Source: Flavobacterium ammonificans (lineage in GTDB: Bacteria > Bacteroidota > Bacteroidia > Flavobacteriales > Flavobacteriaceae). Taken from it: a DNA stretch of 64,000 nucleotides. Made by a program: the position numbers and the translations under genes. Location of the stretch: contig NZ_AP025183.1 in the NCBI RefSeq assembly GCF_020885975.1, positions 2,170,001-2,234,000 of the forward strand. Reading direction: 5' to 3'. Below, one piece after another: positions 16,375 to 27,538 of the stretch. Under the pieces are notes generated by a model. It was not told where the DNA came from, made no database searches, and was given only the letters and a program-made list of their open reading frames with translations. Each line of letters starts with the position of its first letter. Within the stretch, counting starts at the first letter, position 1.

Positions 16375-16791
16375 TTAATCCGCGTTAAAGATATTGTATA
16401 CTATTATTTGGTCGCCATAATTAATATACAATTGCTTTCTATTGTCCTGATTTTTTCGAGTAATAATTGATAAAGTACAATCAACTCCATCATTATCAAC
16501 GCAACTAAAAGTATACACAATATCGGTTTTGCTTTCGCTAGAAGGTTGGTAGTCTAAAATTTGAAACAATTGGATTACTTGAGAATAAATTACTATTCGG
16601 TTTTTATTGGTATCCAATGTAACTCGAATATTAGCCAATTCTAAATCAGACCATTTACCCCACTTCCCATTTGCACTTTTTTCCAATACACTAAATCCAG
16701 ACGTATTAAAATTGTACGACTGAGCATTGGCTTCTTGGGAACCAAAACAAAAAAAAAGCAACCCTATGAAAAGCAGTTTTTGAATCATCAT
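16375..16791 (-). CDS. Small exported protein of unknown function
   Basis: This 138-residue protein has a clear signal peptide (about 1-24, ending EANAQ) and a beta-rich mature part containing two cysteines (VDNDGVDC), which could form a disulfide in the periplasm. It is the last gene of the mnmA operon, overlapping the stop of the nitronate monooxygenase-like gene by 1 nt. No family is recognised. Confidence 0.7.
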   Translation of the reverse strand: MMIQKLLFIGLLFFCFGSQEANAQSYNFNTSGFSVLEKSANGKWGKWSDLELANIRVTLDTNKNRIVIYSQVIQLFQILDYQPSSESKTDIVYTFSCVDNDGVDCTLSIITRKNQDNRKQLYINYGDQIIVYNIFNAD

Positions 16792-17741
16792 TAAGAATTG
16801 AAAAGCAATTGAGCACTCTCTTTTTGTGCCAAATTAAATTCTGAAAGTAGGTTGTTAAAAATTTGACTTACAGGTAAAATTTCATGAATTAAACCTGCAA
16901 TTTGACCAATTTCCAATTCTCCTTCCTCTAAATCTCCTTCAAACATACCTCTTTTTGCTCTTGCGCGACCTAATAATTGAATTAAATCTTCTTGAGTAGC
17001 TCCTTTTGCATATAAGTCTTGAACGTCGTGGTAAAATTTATTTTTAATCAAACGAACTGGAGCCAATTCTTTTAATGTTAATTGGGTATCACCTTCTTTT
17101 GAACTGACAATAGATTCTTTAAAATCAGTATGCGCTGAAGATTCAACAGAAGCAGCAAAACGGCTTCCCATTTGAACCCCGTCAGCACCTAAAACCATTG
17201 CGGCTAACATTCCTCTTCCTGTAGCAATTCCTCCTGCTGCAATTAACGGAATTTTAATTTTTTCCTTAACCATTGGAATTAATGTGAGCGTAGTAGTTTC
17301 TTCTCGCCCATTATGACCTCCAGCTTCAAAGCCTTCAGCTACTATAGCGTCAACGCCAGCTTCTTGCGCCTTTAAGGCAAAAACGGAACTGCTAACAACA
17401 TGTACAACTGTCAGTCCATTTTCTTTCAAATACGGAGTCCAAGTTTTTGGATTTCCTGCTGAAGTAAAAACAATCTTTACTCCTTCTTCAACAATTATTT
17501 TTAGGATTTCTTCCACATTTGGGTACAACATTGGCACGTTCACTCCAAAAGGTTTGGAAGTCGCTTTTTGACATTTTCGAATGTGTTCTCTCAAAACTTC
17601 TGGATACATAGATCCAGCACCAATCAAACCTAAACCACCAGCATTACTGACTGCAGAAGCTAATTTATAGCCACTATTCCAAATCATTCCTCCTTGAATA
17701 ATTGGATATTTGATATTAAAAAGTGAGGTGATACTATTCAT
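16791..17741 (-). CDS. FMN-dependent nitronate monooxygenase / FabK-like enoyl reductase
   Basis: This 316-residue TIM-barrel flavoprotein shows YPIIQGGMIW (14-23), a VFTSAGNPK loop, the conserved His in EAGGHNGREE, and LIAAGGIATGRGM, which carries the FMN phosphate site. The family covers nitronate monooxygenases, which oxidise toxic propionate-3-nitronate, and FabK enoyl-ACP reductases; the two cannot be separated by eye. It starts 15 nt after mnmA and overlaps the next gene by 1 nt, so the three are cotranscribed. Confidence 0.82.
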   Translation of the reverse strand: MNSITSLFNIKYPIIQGGMIWNSGYKLASAVSNAGGLGLIGAGSMYPEVLREHIRKCQKATSKPFGVNVPMLYPNVEEILKIIVEEGVKIVFTSAGNPKTWTPYLKENGLTVVHVVSSSVFALKAQEAGVDAIVAEGFEAGGHNGREETTTLTLIPMVKEKIKIPLIAAGGIATGRGMLAAMVLGADGVQMGSRFAASVESSAHTDFKESIVSSKEGDTQLTLKELAPVRLIKNKFYHDVQDLYAKGATQEDLIQLLGRARAKRGMFEGDLEEGELEIGQIAGLIHEILPVSQIFNNLLSEFNLAQKESAQLLFNS

Positions 17742-17756
17742 ATTGTTACTACTAAA

Positions 17757-18947
17757 TTATGAAATTACTCCTGAACCCACCAACTCATCACCTAAATGCC
17801 AGGCTACAAATTGACCTTCTGTTATTGCTGATTGTGGTTCTTCAAAGGCTACATACATTCCGGTTTCAAATTGGTATAAAGTTGCTTTTTGTAAAGGTTG
17901 TCGGTAGCGAATACGTGCCATAACTTCCATCGACTCACCCTTGGCTAAAGCCAAATCGGTACGAACCCAATGCAATTCTGAATTAGCAATAAACAACGCT
18001 TTTTTAAACAATCCAGGATGATGACTAGTTAATCCAGTATAAATTGTATTTGTTATAACATCAGTTGCGATAATGAATAATGGATCTGTTGTTCCACCAA
18101 CATTTAGTCCTTTGCGTTGACCTGTAGTAAAATAATGAGCGCCTTGATGTTTCCCAACAATTTTTCCCATATCTGGAGAATATTGAATTTTATTGGATTC
18201 AAAAGCCAAAAGCTCTTCTAATGAAAGTCCTTCAGGTTGAGTAGAATTATAGACTGGATGATTTTTATCAATCTGTATAATTACACCTTCTTTAGGCTGT
18301 AATTTTTGTTGTAAAAATTCAGGTAAACGTACTTTACCAATAAAACACAACCCTTGCGAATCTTTCTTCTCGGCAGTGATTAAATCCATTTGTGCGGCAA
18401 TTTCACGCACTTCTGGCTTGGTTAAATTCCCTATTGGAAATAAGGCTTTTGCCAATTGCTCTTGTGATAATTGACATAAAAAATAGGATTGATCTTTATT
18501 ATTGTCCGCCCCAGCTTTTAGTTGAAATATTGTTTTTCCATCCACTTCAATTTCGCCTTTTTGACAATAATGTCCCGTTGCTACATAATCCGCATCAAGA
18601 CTTAAGGCAATTTTCATAAAAACATCAAACTTGATTTCGCGATTGCACAATACATCGGGATTTGGAGTTCGTCCTTTTTCGTATTCGTTGAACATATAGT
18701 CCACGATTTTTTCTTTGTATTGTTCGCTTAAATCTACCGTTTGGAAAGGAATTCCTAATTTTTCAGCTACTAATAAAGCATCGTTGCTATCTTCTAACCA
18801 AGGGCAATCATTAGAAATGGTAACTGAATCGTCGTGCCAGTTTTTCATAAACAGACCTATGACTTCATAGCCTTGTTGCTGTAATAAATACGCAGCTACA
18901 CTTGAATCAACACCCCCTGAAAGTCCAACAACTACTCGTTTCTTCAC
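17757..18947 (-). CDS. mnmA: tRNA-specific 2-thiouridylase MnmA
   Basis: This 396-residue cytosolic enzyme places sulfur on position 2 of the wobble uridine (U34) of tRNA Lys, Glu and Gln. The PP-loop SGGVDSS is at 10-16. The two catalytic cysteines are C101 ([11 protein letters not shown]) and C201 (GLCFIGK). The ATG at 18945-18947 gives the standard N-terminus [12 protein letters not shown]. It is first in an operon with the FMN oxidoreductase and a small exported protein. Confidence 0.96.
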   Translation of the reverse strand: MKKRVVVGLSGGVDSSVAAYLLQQQGYEVIGLFMKNWHDDSVTISNDCPWLEDSNDALLVAEKLGIPFQTVDLSEQYKEKIVDYMFNEYEKGRTPNPDVLCNREIKFDVFMKIALSLDADYVATGHYCQKGEIEVDGKTIFQLKAGADNNKDQSYFLCQLSQEQLAKALFPIGNLTKPEVREIAAQMDLITAEKKDSQGLCFIGKVRLPEFLQQKLQPKEGVIIQIDKNHPVYNSTQPEGLSLEELLAFESNKIQYSPDMGKIVGKHQGAHYFTTGQRKGLNVGGTTDPLFIIATDVITNTIYTGLTSHHPGLFKKALFIANSELHWVRTDLALAKGESMEVMARIRYRQPLQKATLYQFETGMYVAFEEPQSAITEGQFVAWHLGDELVGSGVIS

Positions 18948-19001
18948 GATTATATTAAATTATTAAAAAAGTAAAATTACAACTATTTACTTAGATTAAG
19001 A

Positions 19002-19718
19002 TTATTTAGGTAACGTACTTTTGGTTTTTGGAGATAAATCAGTACTCTTTTTCTTTACTAATTTACCATCTTCCAGTACTTCCCAAATTCCAACTTTTAC
19101 TCCTTTTGAAAACGTACCTTTGGAAATAATTACTCCATTGACATCTCTAAAAATAGCTAATCCATCATATTCATTTTTAGAAAAGGATGATTCTTCAAGA
19201 ACAATTCCGCTTTCAGTAAACTTTTTATAGGCGCCTTGCTTCAAATTGTTGACATAATTAATTTGTTCTGCCATTTTCCCGTTAGGAAAATAAACGGTTC
19301 GCACTCCTTCTAACTTACCGTTTTTATAATTCTCTTTTGTCATTACAGCAGTTGATGCGTAGTGATAGTAAATCCATTCCCCTTCAAAAAGTTTATTCAC
19401 TACTTTACCTTCACTTACCTTATTTTTATTTTGGTCATAAAAAATAGTGTACGCTGAATTATCTTTTGGATTAAATTCACGTGTTGCAATAACAGTTCCT
19501 TTTTGGGTGTCGTCAAAAAATTGGAATAGACCCACTTCTTTACCGTTTTCAAAAGTTCCTTGGTATCGTGGTCTTTTTGACTCTTCATAAACCCCTTTCC
19601 AAATTCCCTGTTTTAATCCTTTAGCATCAACTTTATTAAAGACTTCTTGAGCTTGAATACATCCAAAACTCATCAAAAACAAAACCCATTGAATAGATTT
19701 TTTAAACCTGTTTTTCAT
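19002..19718 (-). CDS. Exported MORN-repeat protein (YwqK-like)
   Basis: This protein of 238 residues has a signal peptide (MKNRFKKSIQWVLFLMSFGC start, cleavage after IQAQ). Its body is made of MORN-type repeats: KQGIWKGVYE, EVGLFQFFDD, FEGEWIYYHY, LEGVRTVYFPNG, KQGAYKKFTE and VGIWEVLEDG, each with a G-x-W/Y/F core. The frame is open further upstream, but the ATG at 19716-19718 gives the signal peptide directly. Databases often call this family a YwqK antitoxin; no toxin gene is nearby and an envelope role is more likely. Confidence 0.78.
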   Translation of the reverse strand: MKNRFKKSIQWVLFLMSFGCIQAQEVFNKVDAKGLKQGIWKGVYEESKRPRYQGTFENGKEVGLFQFFDDTQKGTVIATREFNPKDNSAYTIFYDQNKNKVSEGKVVNKLFEGEWIYYHYASTAVMTKENYKNGKLEGVRTVYFPNGKMAEQINYVNNLKQGAYKKFTESGIVLEESSFSKNEYDGLAIFRDVNGVIISKGTFSKGVKVGIWEVLEDGKLVKKKSTDLSPKTKSTLPK

Positions 19719-19751
19719 ACTTACTATCGTTTTAAACAATTCGTATCGCAA

Positions 19752-19781
19752 AAAAAATCTCGAATTATATCGAGATTTTTT
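19752..19781 (-). terminator. Rho-independent terminator of yidC
   Basis: An 11-bp stem (19753-19763 and 19770-19780) with a 6-nt loop lies just past the yidC stop; on the minus strand it is followed by a run of U. It separates yidC from the MORN-repeat gene. Confidence 0.85.
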
Positions 19782-19786
19782 TTATT

Positions 19787-21691
19787 TTATTTTTTGTTTC
19801 GCTGTGCTTTCTGCGCTTCGGCTTGTTGCATAGCTTCTTGTAATTTTTGTTGAAACTTACTAGGTTTCTTTGGTTCCTTCAATTTATTCTCTTGAATTTG
19901 AGCGTGAATTTTATCACTATCTATAAAGTACTTCTTTATGACAATCATTATTCCAATAGTAATCAAATTCGAAATAAAGTTATACAAACTCAAACCTGCT
20001 CCATAACTATTGAAGAAAAATAACATCATTAATGGCGACACATAAATCATAATTTTCATTATTTGCGCCATATCTGGCATTCCCTCTTGCGGTGGAGCTG
20101 CCATCTGTTGATCTCCAGTAGTCATTTTCATATAAAAGAAAATCGCAATTGCGGCTAAAACCGGGAACAAACTAATATGATCTCCATACAACGGGATATG
20201 GAACGGTAATTTCACAACCTCATCAAAAGAAGACAAATCATCTGCCCAAAGGAAACTTTTTTGTCTTAATTCAAAAGCTGATGGGAAGAACTGAAATGAG
20301 GCATACATAAACGGTAACTGAATCAAAGCTGGAATACAACCCGCCATTGGATTTACACCCGCTTTGTTGTACAACTTCATTGTTTCTTGTTGTTTCTTCA
20401 TTGGATCTTTTTTGAATTTCTCACCCAACTCAGTAATTTCAGGACGCAATACCTTCATCTTAGCTTGAGACAAAAACGATTTAAACGTAATTGGCGACAT
20501 CGCTAATTTAATTAATATGGTAAAGAGAATAATCGCAATACCATACGAAATGTAAGAACCTAGGAAAGCAAATAATGGGATAAAGATAAAACTGTTAATC
20601 CAACCTATAATTCCCCAACCAAGAGAAATAATTTTTTCTAAATTCTTATCATAATCATTTAAAATTTGATAATCTGTTGGTCCTAAATACCAATTCATCT
20701 TATAGTCTATTTCTCCATTTGAAAAAGCCAAAGGGATTTCTGCTGTGAATTGTTTGGTAAATACTGTATCGATAGCTTCGTCTTTCACTAAGTCATTTGA
20801 GACTAATTTAGAAGAAGCAAAAGGTTTATCTGTCAATAAAATGGTAGAGAAGAAATGTTGTTTAAATGCAACGAAAGTAGCATTTTCTGCATTTTCTTCG
20901 GAGTTTTCACCTTGGCTAACATAGTCAATTTTACCATCTTGGTGTTCGAAATACACTTCAGTATACCTATTTTCATAAGAAATACTTTTCTCATTTCTAT
21001 ACGTTTTCATACTCCATTGTAAATCCAATGGTTTCGAAGTATTAAGAACTTTATTTAATCCTTGGGAACGAACATCAAAACCAATCATATAGTTGTTTGG
21101 TCTCAAAATATATTTGTACTCCAAAAAGTCATTGGCGCCCGATTTCAATTTCATAGAAAGGATTTGATCTTCACCTACTTTTGTTAAACTAGGTTCAAAA
21201 AACAAATCTTTGGTTTGCAAAGTTCGGTTGTCAGACGTTTGAAGAACTACATTCAGATTGGTATTGTTATCCTTGATTAGTTCTACTAATTGACCAGAAC
21301 CTTTTTTAAACTTTTCGTGTTGTTTTAAAACAGCCTCTACAATAAAACCTCCTTTATTGGCAATTTTTAATTTTACCACCTCGTTTTCTAGAGTAGTAAA
21401 ATCGGATTTTGCAGATGGAAGAGTAGCCGAATAAGCAAAACTCCCTAAGGTTTTTTGTAATTGTACTAATTGAGTGGAATCACCAGTTTCAACCACCGCA
21501 ACAGCAGCTTTCTCAATGATTTTTTGCTCTAACTCTTTTGCTTTAGCTGCTTTGGCAACCAATTCTTTTTTAGCTTTTTCAGCAGCAATTACTTTAGGAT
21601 CAGGTTGATTTTGATACATAATCCAAATCAAGATTCCAAAAATCAATATAAAACCAATAATTGAATTAAAATCTAATTTTTTTTCTTCCAT
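19787..21691 (-). CDS. yidC: Membrane protein insertase YidC
   Basis: This 634-residue inner-membrane insertase works with SecYEG/SecDF or alone. It has an N-terminal membrane anchor (IIGFILIFGILIWIMY, about 10-25), a large periplasmic beta-domain (about 80-350), and a conserved C-terminal core of five membrane segments (LGWGIIGWINSFIFIPLFAF, shown in part, through IGIMIVIKKYF). The length matches the Bacteroidota form. It ends with a Lys/Gln-rich tail (PKKPSKFQQKLQEAMQQ) that could touch the ribosome. It starts 49 nt after pyrG in the same direction. Confidence 0.96.
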   Translation of the reverse strand: MEEKKLDFNSIIGFILIFGILIWIMYQNQPDPKVIAAEKAKKELVAKAAKAKELEQKIIEKAAVAVVETGDSTQLVQLQKTLGSFAYSATLPSAKSDFTTLENEVVKLKIANKGGFIVEAVLKQHEKFKKGSGQLVELIKDNNTNLNVVLQTSDNRTLQTKDLFFEPSLTKVGEDQILSMKLKSGANDFLEYKYILRPNNYMIGFDVRSQGLNKVLNTSKPLDLQWSMKTYRNEKSISYENRYTEVYFEHQDGKIDYVSQGENSEENAENATFVAFKQHFFSTILLTDKPFASSKLVSNDLVKDEAIDTVFTKQFTAEIPLAFSNGEIDYKMNWYLGPTDYQILNDYDKNLEKIISLGWGIIGWINSFIFIPLFAFLGSYISYGIAIILFTILIKLAMSPITFKSFLSQAKMKVLRPEITELGEKFKKDPMKKQQETMKLYNKAGVNPMAGCIPALIQLPFMYASFQFFPSAFELRQKSFLWADDLSSFDEVVKLPFHIPLYGDHISLFPVLAAIAIFFYMKMTTGDQQMAAPPQEGMPDMAQIMKIMIYVSPLMMLFFFNSYGAGLSLYNFISNLITIGIMIVIKKYFIDSDKIHAQIQENKLKEPKKPSKFQQKLQEAMQQAEAQKAQRNKK

Positions 21692-21740
21692 TCTATTTTT
21701 TAAAAAAAGTTATTGTGTAAAGAAACGAATTTCTTTGAGA

Positions 21741-23360
<1,620 letters not shown>

Positions 23361-23393
23361 TTAGTTTGTATTGTAGTTGTGTAAAAAACGGAG

Positions 23394-23401
23394 CAAAAAT
23401 A
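23394..23401 (-). promoter_or_regulatory. Candidate -7 element of pyrG
   Basis: Minus-strand TATTTTTG fits TAnnTTTG and lies 39 nt before the pyrG start. No convincing -33 partner was found. Confidence 0.4.
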
Positions 23402-23498
23402 CAATTATATATTGAGAAAATACGAATTTAAAATTGTGAAAATAGGAAATTTTCAATAAAATTAGACTGCTTTGAAAATGCTCTTTATATGTCTTTTT

Positions 23499-23735
23499 CT
23501 ATTTAACGGGTTTAGGATATTGCTTATTAATATTTCGAATTAAGTCTTCTAATCCGTTTAATTTTAGTTCATAAACTAATTGCAATTGTTGACCTAATTC
23601 GCCTTTTGGAAATCCTTTATTATTGTACCAAACCACATAAAATTCGGGTAAATCGATCAAATGCCAACCTTCATATTTTCCAAAAGGCATTTTAGTATGT
23701 GCCAGTTTGATTAATTGTTTTTGATCGTTTTCCAT
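23499..23735 (-). CDS. DUF3820 family small protein
   Basis: This 78-residue protein matches DUF3820, with the typical MPFGKYEGWHLIDLPEFYVVWY core (16-37, in part MPFGKYEGW). Databases describe the family as putative quorum-sensing-regulated virulence factors, which has little support for this protein. It starts 6 nt after the binding-protein-like gene and ends the guaA cluster. Confidence 0.8.
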   Translation of the reverse strand: MENDQKQLIKLAHTKMPFGKYEGWHLIDLPEFYVVWYNNKGFPKGELGQQLQLVYELKLNGLEDLIRNINKQYPKPVK

Positions 23736-23741
23736 TTCAGT

Positions 23742-24926
23742 TTACTTTGCCACTTTAAGTTTCAAATCGGCATCGTAATATAAAATATAAGTACCCTTAT
23801 TTGCATATCCACCATTTTCTGTTTTGACGTATTCAAACTTACTCTCTACTTGTTCAGTAGATTGAATCGAAAGACTGTCTAAAAAAGAGGTGGTTTGAGA
23901 CAAACGCATCAAGGTATCGAAAGTAACATCGAAACCCCGAATAGCGAAAACACTTGGAGTGATTTTATTTTCTGCCTTATATGTATTTTCAAATAACATA
24001 GCTTCAGCCGAGTCATTTTCTCTACTCATTGAAGGATACAACAGCTTTAATTTGATTAAACTTTCAAATTCAATTTCGTCAGTATCCAAAGTTTCATTAG
24101 GTTCCAAAATCACTAATTGCACATTGTAAAAAGGTTGTGCACTCAACATAGCAGTTAAGGTGGCTTTAATCATAGTGGTATTCGCAGTTTCCATAACCAC
24201 ATAATTGATTTTATTTTTTACCAATTGCGATTTTAAACTACCCACATTCAAAGCTCCATTTGGATCTAAAGCCGCAAAGCGAACGTCTTTTTGATTCTCA
24301 GCTATATATTTTTTTACAGATACTTTCTTCTTATCTACTACTGCAATCACATTTCCATTTTTGGAACGCATAAAATCAAAAATAGCGGCTCTAATTATAG
24401 TGGGAGAGGTAATGGTTTGAACCAAATTAGGAAATGATTTTCCAACTTCTTTTGACAAAGGAGAAATTACTGCCACTTGAGATGCCGATAATAACTCCGC
24501 CGTTTTCTCAATATTTGCTTGATAAAAAGGACCGATAACTGCTGAAAAAGTATCTAGTCGATTGTCGTTAATAAGTTTGGCTATATTGGAGCTGCTTTTG
24601 GTTTCTTCCGAATCAAATACGCTTACATCAATTGAAATTCCTAACTTTTTAATTGAATCAATAGCTAATATTGCACCCGAATAAAAATCCAAAGTCATAT
24701 TCAAAAATTTATCTTTCTTCAAACGATCTGCAAGAGTATTAACCGTGTCGTTTTGTACCTTAGTTAAATTAAAAGGCAAAAGCAATGCTACCTTTTTCGA
24801 TTGATTAATCGAGGGTTTCTCTAACTGTAATGTGTTACTTTGATTTTGAGTTGTCGTAATTTCTTGCGCAACAATTCCGTTGACAAACAAAAGCGCACCA
24901 ATAAGTATTTTAAAATAACAGTTCAT
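23742..24926 (-). CDS. Periplasmic-binding-protein-like (PBP1) exported protein
   Basis: This protein of about 394 residues has a signal peptide (MNCYFKILIGALLFVNGIVA). It has a type 1 periplasmic-binding fold: VALLLPFNL, then the AVIGPFYQANIEKTAELL segment, then the VAVISPLSKE strand, as in branched-chain amino acid or LppC-type proteins. The frame extends to 24959, but the ATG at 24924-24926 sits directly on the signal peptide. Related flavobacterial proteins found after guaA often carry LysM repeats before this domain (from memory); none is visible here. It has no neighbouring permease or ATPase, so it is more likely a cell-wall or envelope factor than a transporter subunit. Confidence 0.7.
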   Translation of the reverse strand: MNCYFKILIGALLFVNGIVAQEITTTQNQSNTLQLEKPSINQSKKVALLLPFNLTKVQNDTVNTLADRLKKDKFLNMTLDFYSGAILAIDSIKKLGISIDVSVFDSEETKSSSNIAKLINDNRLDTFSAVIGPFYQANIEKTAELLSASQVAVISPLSKEVGKSFPNLVQTITSPTIIRAAIFDFMRSKNGNVIAVVDKKKVSVKKYIAENQKDVRFAALDPNGALNVGSLKSQLVKNKINYVVMETANTTMIKATLTAMLSAQPFYNVQLVILEPNETLDTDEIEFESLIKLKLLYPSMSRENDSAEAMLFENTYKAENKITPSVFAIRGFDVTFDTLMRLSQTTSFLDSLSIQSTEQVESKFEYVKTENGGYANKGTYILYYDADLKLKVAK

Positions 24927-24962
24927 TTTTTTCTTTATTAACCGATTCCTCTTTAACAATCG

Positions 24963-24998
24963 AACGGTATCAAATTTAGGATAAAATCTGATACCGTT
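24963..24998 (-). other. Hairpin between guaA and the PBP1-like gene
   Basis: A perfect 10-bp inverted repeat (24963-24972 and 24989-24998) with a 16-nt loop lies after guaA. No U run follows on the minus strand, so it is a weak terminator at best and may instead be a processing or stabilising hairpin. Confidence 0.5.
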
Positions 24999-25027
24999 TC
25001 TATTAAAAATTTCAATTTAAGTACTAA

Positions 25028-26557
25028 TTATTCCCACTCAATTGTGGCAGGTGGTTTTGAACTAATGTCATACACCACACGATTTACTCCTTTTACTTTA
25101 TTAATGATTTCGTTTGAAATTTTCATCAAGAAATCATAGGGTAAGTGAACCCAATCCGCTGTCATTCCATCAGTAGATTCCACAGCACGAAGCGCCACTA
25201 CTTTTTCATACGTACGCTCATCACCCATAACTCCTACACTATTCACAGGCAACAAGATAGCTCCTGCTTGCCAAACTTTATCATACAATCCCCAAGATTT
25301 CAATCCTTCAATAAAAACAGCATCAACATCTTGCAAAATTTGTACTTTCTCTGGTGTAATATCTCCTAAGATTCGGATAGATAATCCCGGACCTGGAAAA
25401 GGATGTCTCCCTAATAATTCTGGATCAATTCCTAAAGTAGCACCTACTCTACGCACCTCATCTTTGAAAAGCATACGCAAAGGTTCTACAATTTGTAATT
25501 TCATATAATCAGGTAAACCACCTACATTGTGGTGCGATTTAATGGTGGCTGATGGTCCTTTTACAGAAACCGACTCAATCACGTCAGGATAAATAGTTCC
25601 TTGCGCTAGCCATTTTACATCTTCAATCAAATGAGATTCATCATCAAAAACTTCGATAAAAACACGTCCGATGATTTTACGTTTGGTTTCTGGATCACTT
25701 ACTCCTGCCAATTCAGACAAGAAACGATCTTCAGCATCTACTCCTTTCACATTCAATCCCATTCCTTTGTATTGATTCAATACACTTTGAAATTCGTTTT
25801 TACGAAGTAAACCGTTATTAACAAAAATACAATATAAGTTTTTACCGATAGCTTGGTGCAATAATACTGCCGCAACAGTTGAATCTACTCCACCAGAAAG
25901 ACCCAAAACCACTTTATCGTCTTGTAGTTTTTCTTTCAATTCGGCTACCATATCAGTCACAAAAGCGTTTGGTGTAAAGTTTTGAGGCACCTCAGCAATA
26001 TGAACTAAAAAGTTCTCTAACATTTTAGTCCCCTCGGAAGAATGATACACTTCTGGGTGGTATTGGATTGCATAGGTAGTTTCACCTTCAATTCGGTAGG
26101 CAGCAAATTCCACATCGTGTGTACTTGCTAATTTAACTCCGTTAGTAGGCAACGCTTTAATGCTATCACTATGGCTCATCCAAACTTGACTGTTTTGAGA
26201 AATTCCTTGAAAGAAAATTTCATCTTCTTTTATGTAGGATAGATTCGCTCTTCCATATTCTCTAGTGTTGGAAGCAGCAACTTCTCCGCCGCTAAAGTGA
26301 GCTAAATATTGCGCTCCGTAACATACTGCCAACAAAGGCAATTTACCTCTAATTTGAGACAAATCAGGATGAGGAGCATCCTCTGCACGAACAGAAAATG
26401 GACTTCCACCTAAAATTACGGCTTTGTAAGGTGATAAATCTGTTGGAAAATTGTTGTAAGGAAAAATTTCGCAGAATATATTTAATTCGCGAACTCTACG
26501 CGCAATAAGCTGTGTGTATTGCGACCCGAAATCTAAAATAAGTACGTTGTGTTGCAT
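25028..26557 (-). CDS. guaA: GMP synthase (glutamine-hydrolysing)
   Basis: This 509-residue enzyme converts XMP to GMP. The N-terminal class I glutaminase has the nucleophile Cys in AVCYGAQY and the QYHPEV motif; the ATP-PPase domain has GLSGGVDST; the dimerisation domain ends with the standard KPPATIEWE. The frame is open two codons further from a TTG, but the ATG at 26555-26557 ([13 protein letters not shown]) is the conserved start. A -7 promoter element ends 3 nt before this ATG, suggesting a leaderless transcript. It heads a cluster with the PBP1-like and DUF3820 genes. Confidence 0.97.
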   Translation of the reverse strand: MQHNVLILDFGSQYTQLIARRVRELNIFCEIFPYNNFPTDLSPYKAVILGGSPFSVRAEDAPHPDLSQIRGKLPLLAVCYGAQYLAHFSGGEVAASNTREYGRANLSYIKEDEIFFQGISQNSQVWMSHSDSIKALPTNGVKLASTHDVEFAAYRIEGETTYAIQYHPEVYHSSEGTKMLENFLVHIAEVPQNFTPNAFVTDMVAELKEKLQDDKVVLGLSGGVDSTVAAVLLHQAIGKNLYCIFVNNGLLRKNEFQSVLNQYKGMGLNVKGVDAEDRFLSELAGVSDPETKRKIIGRVFIEVFDDESHLIEDVKWLAQGTIYPDVIESVSVKGPSATIKSHHNVGGLPDYMKLQIVEPLRMLFKDEVRRVGATLGIDPELLGRHPFPGPGLSIRILGDITPEKVQILQDVDAVFIEGLKSWGLYDKVWQAGAILLPVNSVGVMGDERTYEKVVALRAVESTDGMTADWVHLPYDFLMKISNEIINKVKGVNRVVYDISSKPPATIEWE

Positions 26558-26560
26558 GCG

Positions 26561-26568
26561 CAAAAATA
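26561..26568 (-). promoter_or_regulatory. Candidate -7 element of guaA, adjacent to the start codon
   Basis: Minus-strand TATTTTTG is an exact TAnnTTTG match. Its last base is only 3 nt from the ATG, so transcription would begin at or next to the start codon. Confidence 0.45.
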
Positions 26569-26615
26569 CTTTTTAAAATCGGAATTGAAAAATGGATTTT
26601 AAAAAAAATAGTTAT

Positions 26616-27308
26616 TTATTCTTTAACCAATAAAATCGTTGCTTTAAAGCCTGTTCCAAGGTTCCATTGGCTTGCCGATATCAAACTTCCTTTGTCGTCA
26701 TAGACTCTAAATTCAGCTGTATTAGGGCCCGAAGTTCCTTGATTTAATGCTTCAAAATCAATTTTGTTAAACCCTTTTTCCAATACAATTTCAAAACCTT
26801 TAAACACACCTTCAAGTGTTACTTGACTTTCTATAATTTTATCATTCAAATACACTCTAATCATATCTCCATCTACAAACTCAGCATCTCGATACATGAC
26901 TCTAGCTTTATCTGCTTTGGTTTTAAAATCTCCTAAATTTTGATTTCTTCTGTATATGATAGCGCCTGGATCATCTTCTTTTTTATTTAAACGCGCTTCT
27001 ACTTCCCCACCTGGCTTAATAAACTCATTTTTTTGAATCATAGAAAAACCATTGGTTTGTCCTAACTGATAGGATTTTGCTGGTGCAGGTTTGGTAAACT
27101 GTGCCTCTGGACTATTAAAAACATTAGGAGCTTTAATAGATGGAATATCAGAGTTAGCTGGAGTAGTTTTTTTTGGCTCTGGCAATTTTTTCGGTGCAAT
27201 TGGAAATTTTGCTGCAGGGATAGCTTTGAACTTAGTAGAAAACTCGCTTTGAGCTTGTACTTGATATGTCCATCCAAAAATTACAATAAAAAAAAATAAT
27301 TGTTTCAT
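26616..27308 (-). CDS. Exported protein of unknown function
   Basis: This protein of 230 residues has a signal peptide (MKQLFFFIVIFGWTYQ, cleavage after VQAQ). A Pro/Lys-rich segment follows (SIKAPNVF and PKKLPEPKK), and then a beta-rich C-terminal half that looks like a carbohydrate-binding-like sandwich (DGDMIRVYLNDKIIESQVTL region). The frame is open further upstream, but the ATG at 27306-27308 is the start that exposes the signal. Proteins of this kind are common in flavobacteria, with no known function. It stands alone after guaA. Confidence 0.68.
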   Translation of the reverse strand: MKQLFFFIVIFGWTYQVQAQSEFSTKFKAIPAAKFPIAPKKLPEPKKTTPANSDIPSIKAPNVFNSPEAQFTKPAPAKSYQLGQTNGFSMIQKNEFIKPGGEVEARLNKKEDDPGAIIYRRNQNLGDFKTKADKARVMYRDAEFVDGDMIRVYLNDKIIESQVTLEGVFKGFEIVLEKGFNKIDFEALNQGTSGPNTAEFRVYDDKGSLISASQWNLGTGFKATILLVKE

Positions 27309-27338
27309 TATACCTTGCACTGCTATTACTTCAATACA

Positions 27339-27369
27339 CAAAAATAGTATAAATACTTTTTGTGCCTAA
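27339..27369 (-). promoter_or_regulatory. Candidate promoter of the exported unknown protein
   Basis: On the minus strand TTAG (27366-27369) and TATTTTTG (27339-27346) are 19 nt apart, matching the Bacteroidota -33/-7 layout. The predicted leader is about 25 nt. Confidence 0.5.
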
Positions 27370-27538
27370 CGTATTTGAAATTTCTTAACAAAATACTGTT
27401 CAATTCTAAAGGAATAATTAGAGTAGGATGCGTTCAAAGCTTGAATACAAAAAATGAATTCTAAATTTAGTTGGATTGTTTTTTAAAATCAAAAATAAAT
27501 GATTGCGGAAATTAACCTATTTTTGAGCCATAATAATA

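Noticed and set aside
19002..19718. Toxin-antitoxin system (YwqK antitoxin label)
   Set aside because: The protein is exported and made of MORN repeats, and no toxin-like gene is next to it.
23499..23735. Quorum-sensing virulence factor (DUF3820 family label)
   Set aside because: Only a family name supports it; the 78-residue protein sits in a guaA cluster and nothing here relates to quorum sensing.
27342..27538. Possible fluoride riboswitch before the CLC-F gene
   Set aside because: The conserved fluoride aptamer pattern was not seen in this AT-rich stretch.
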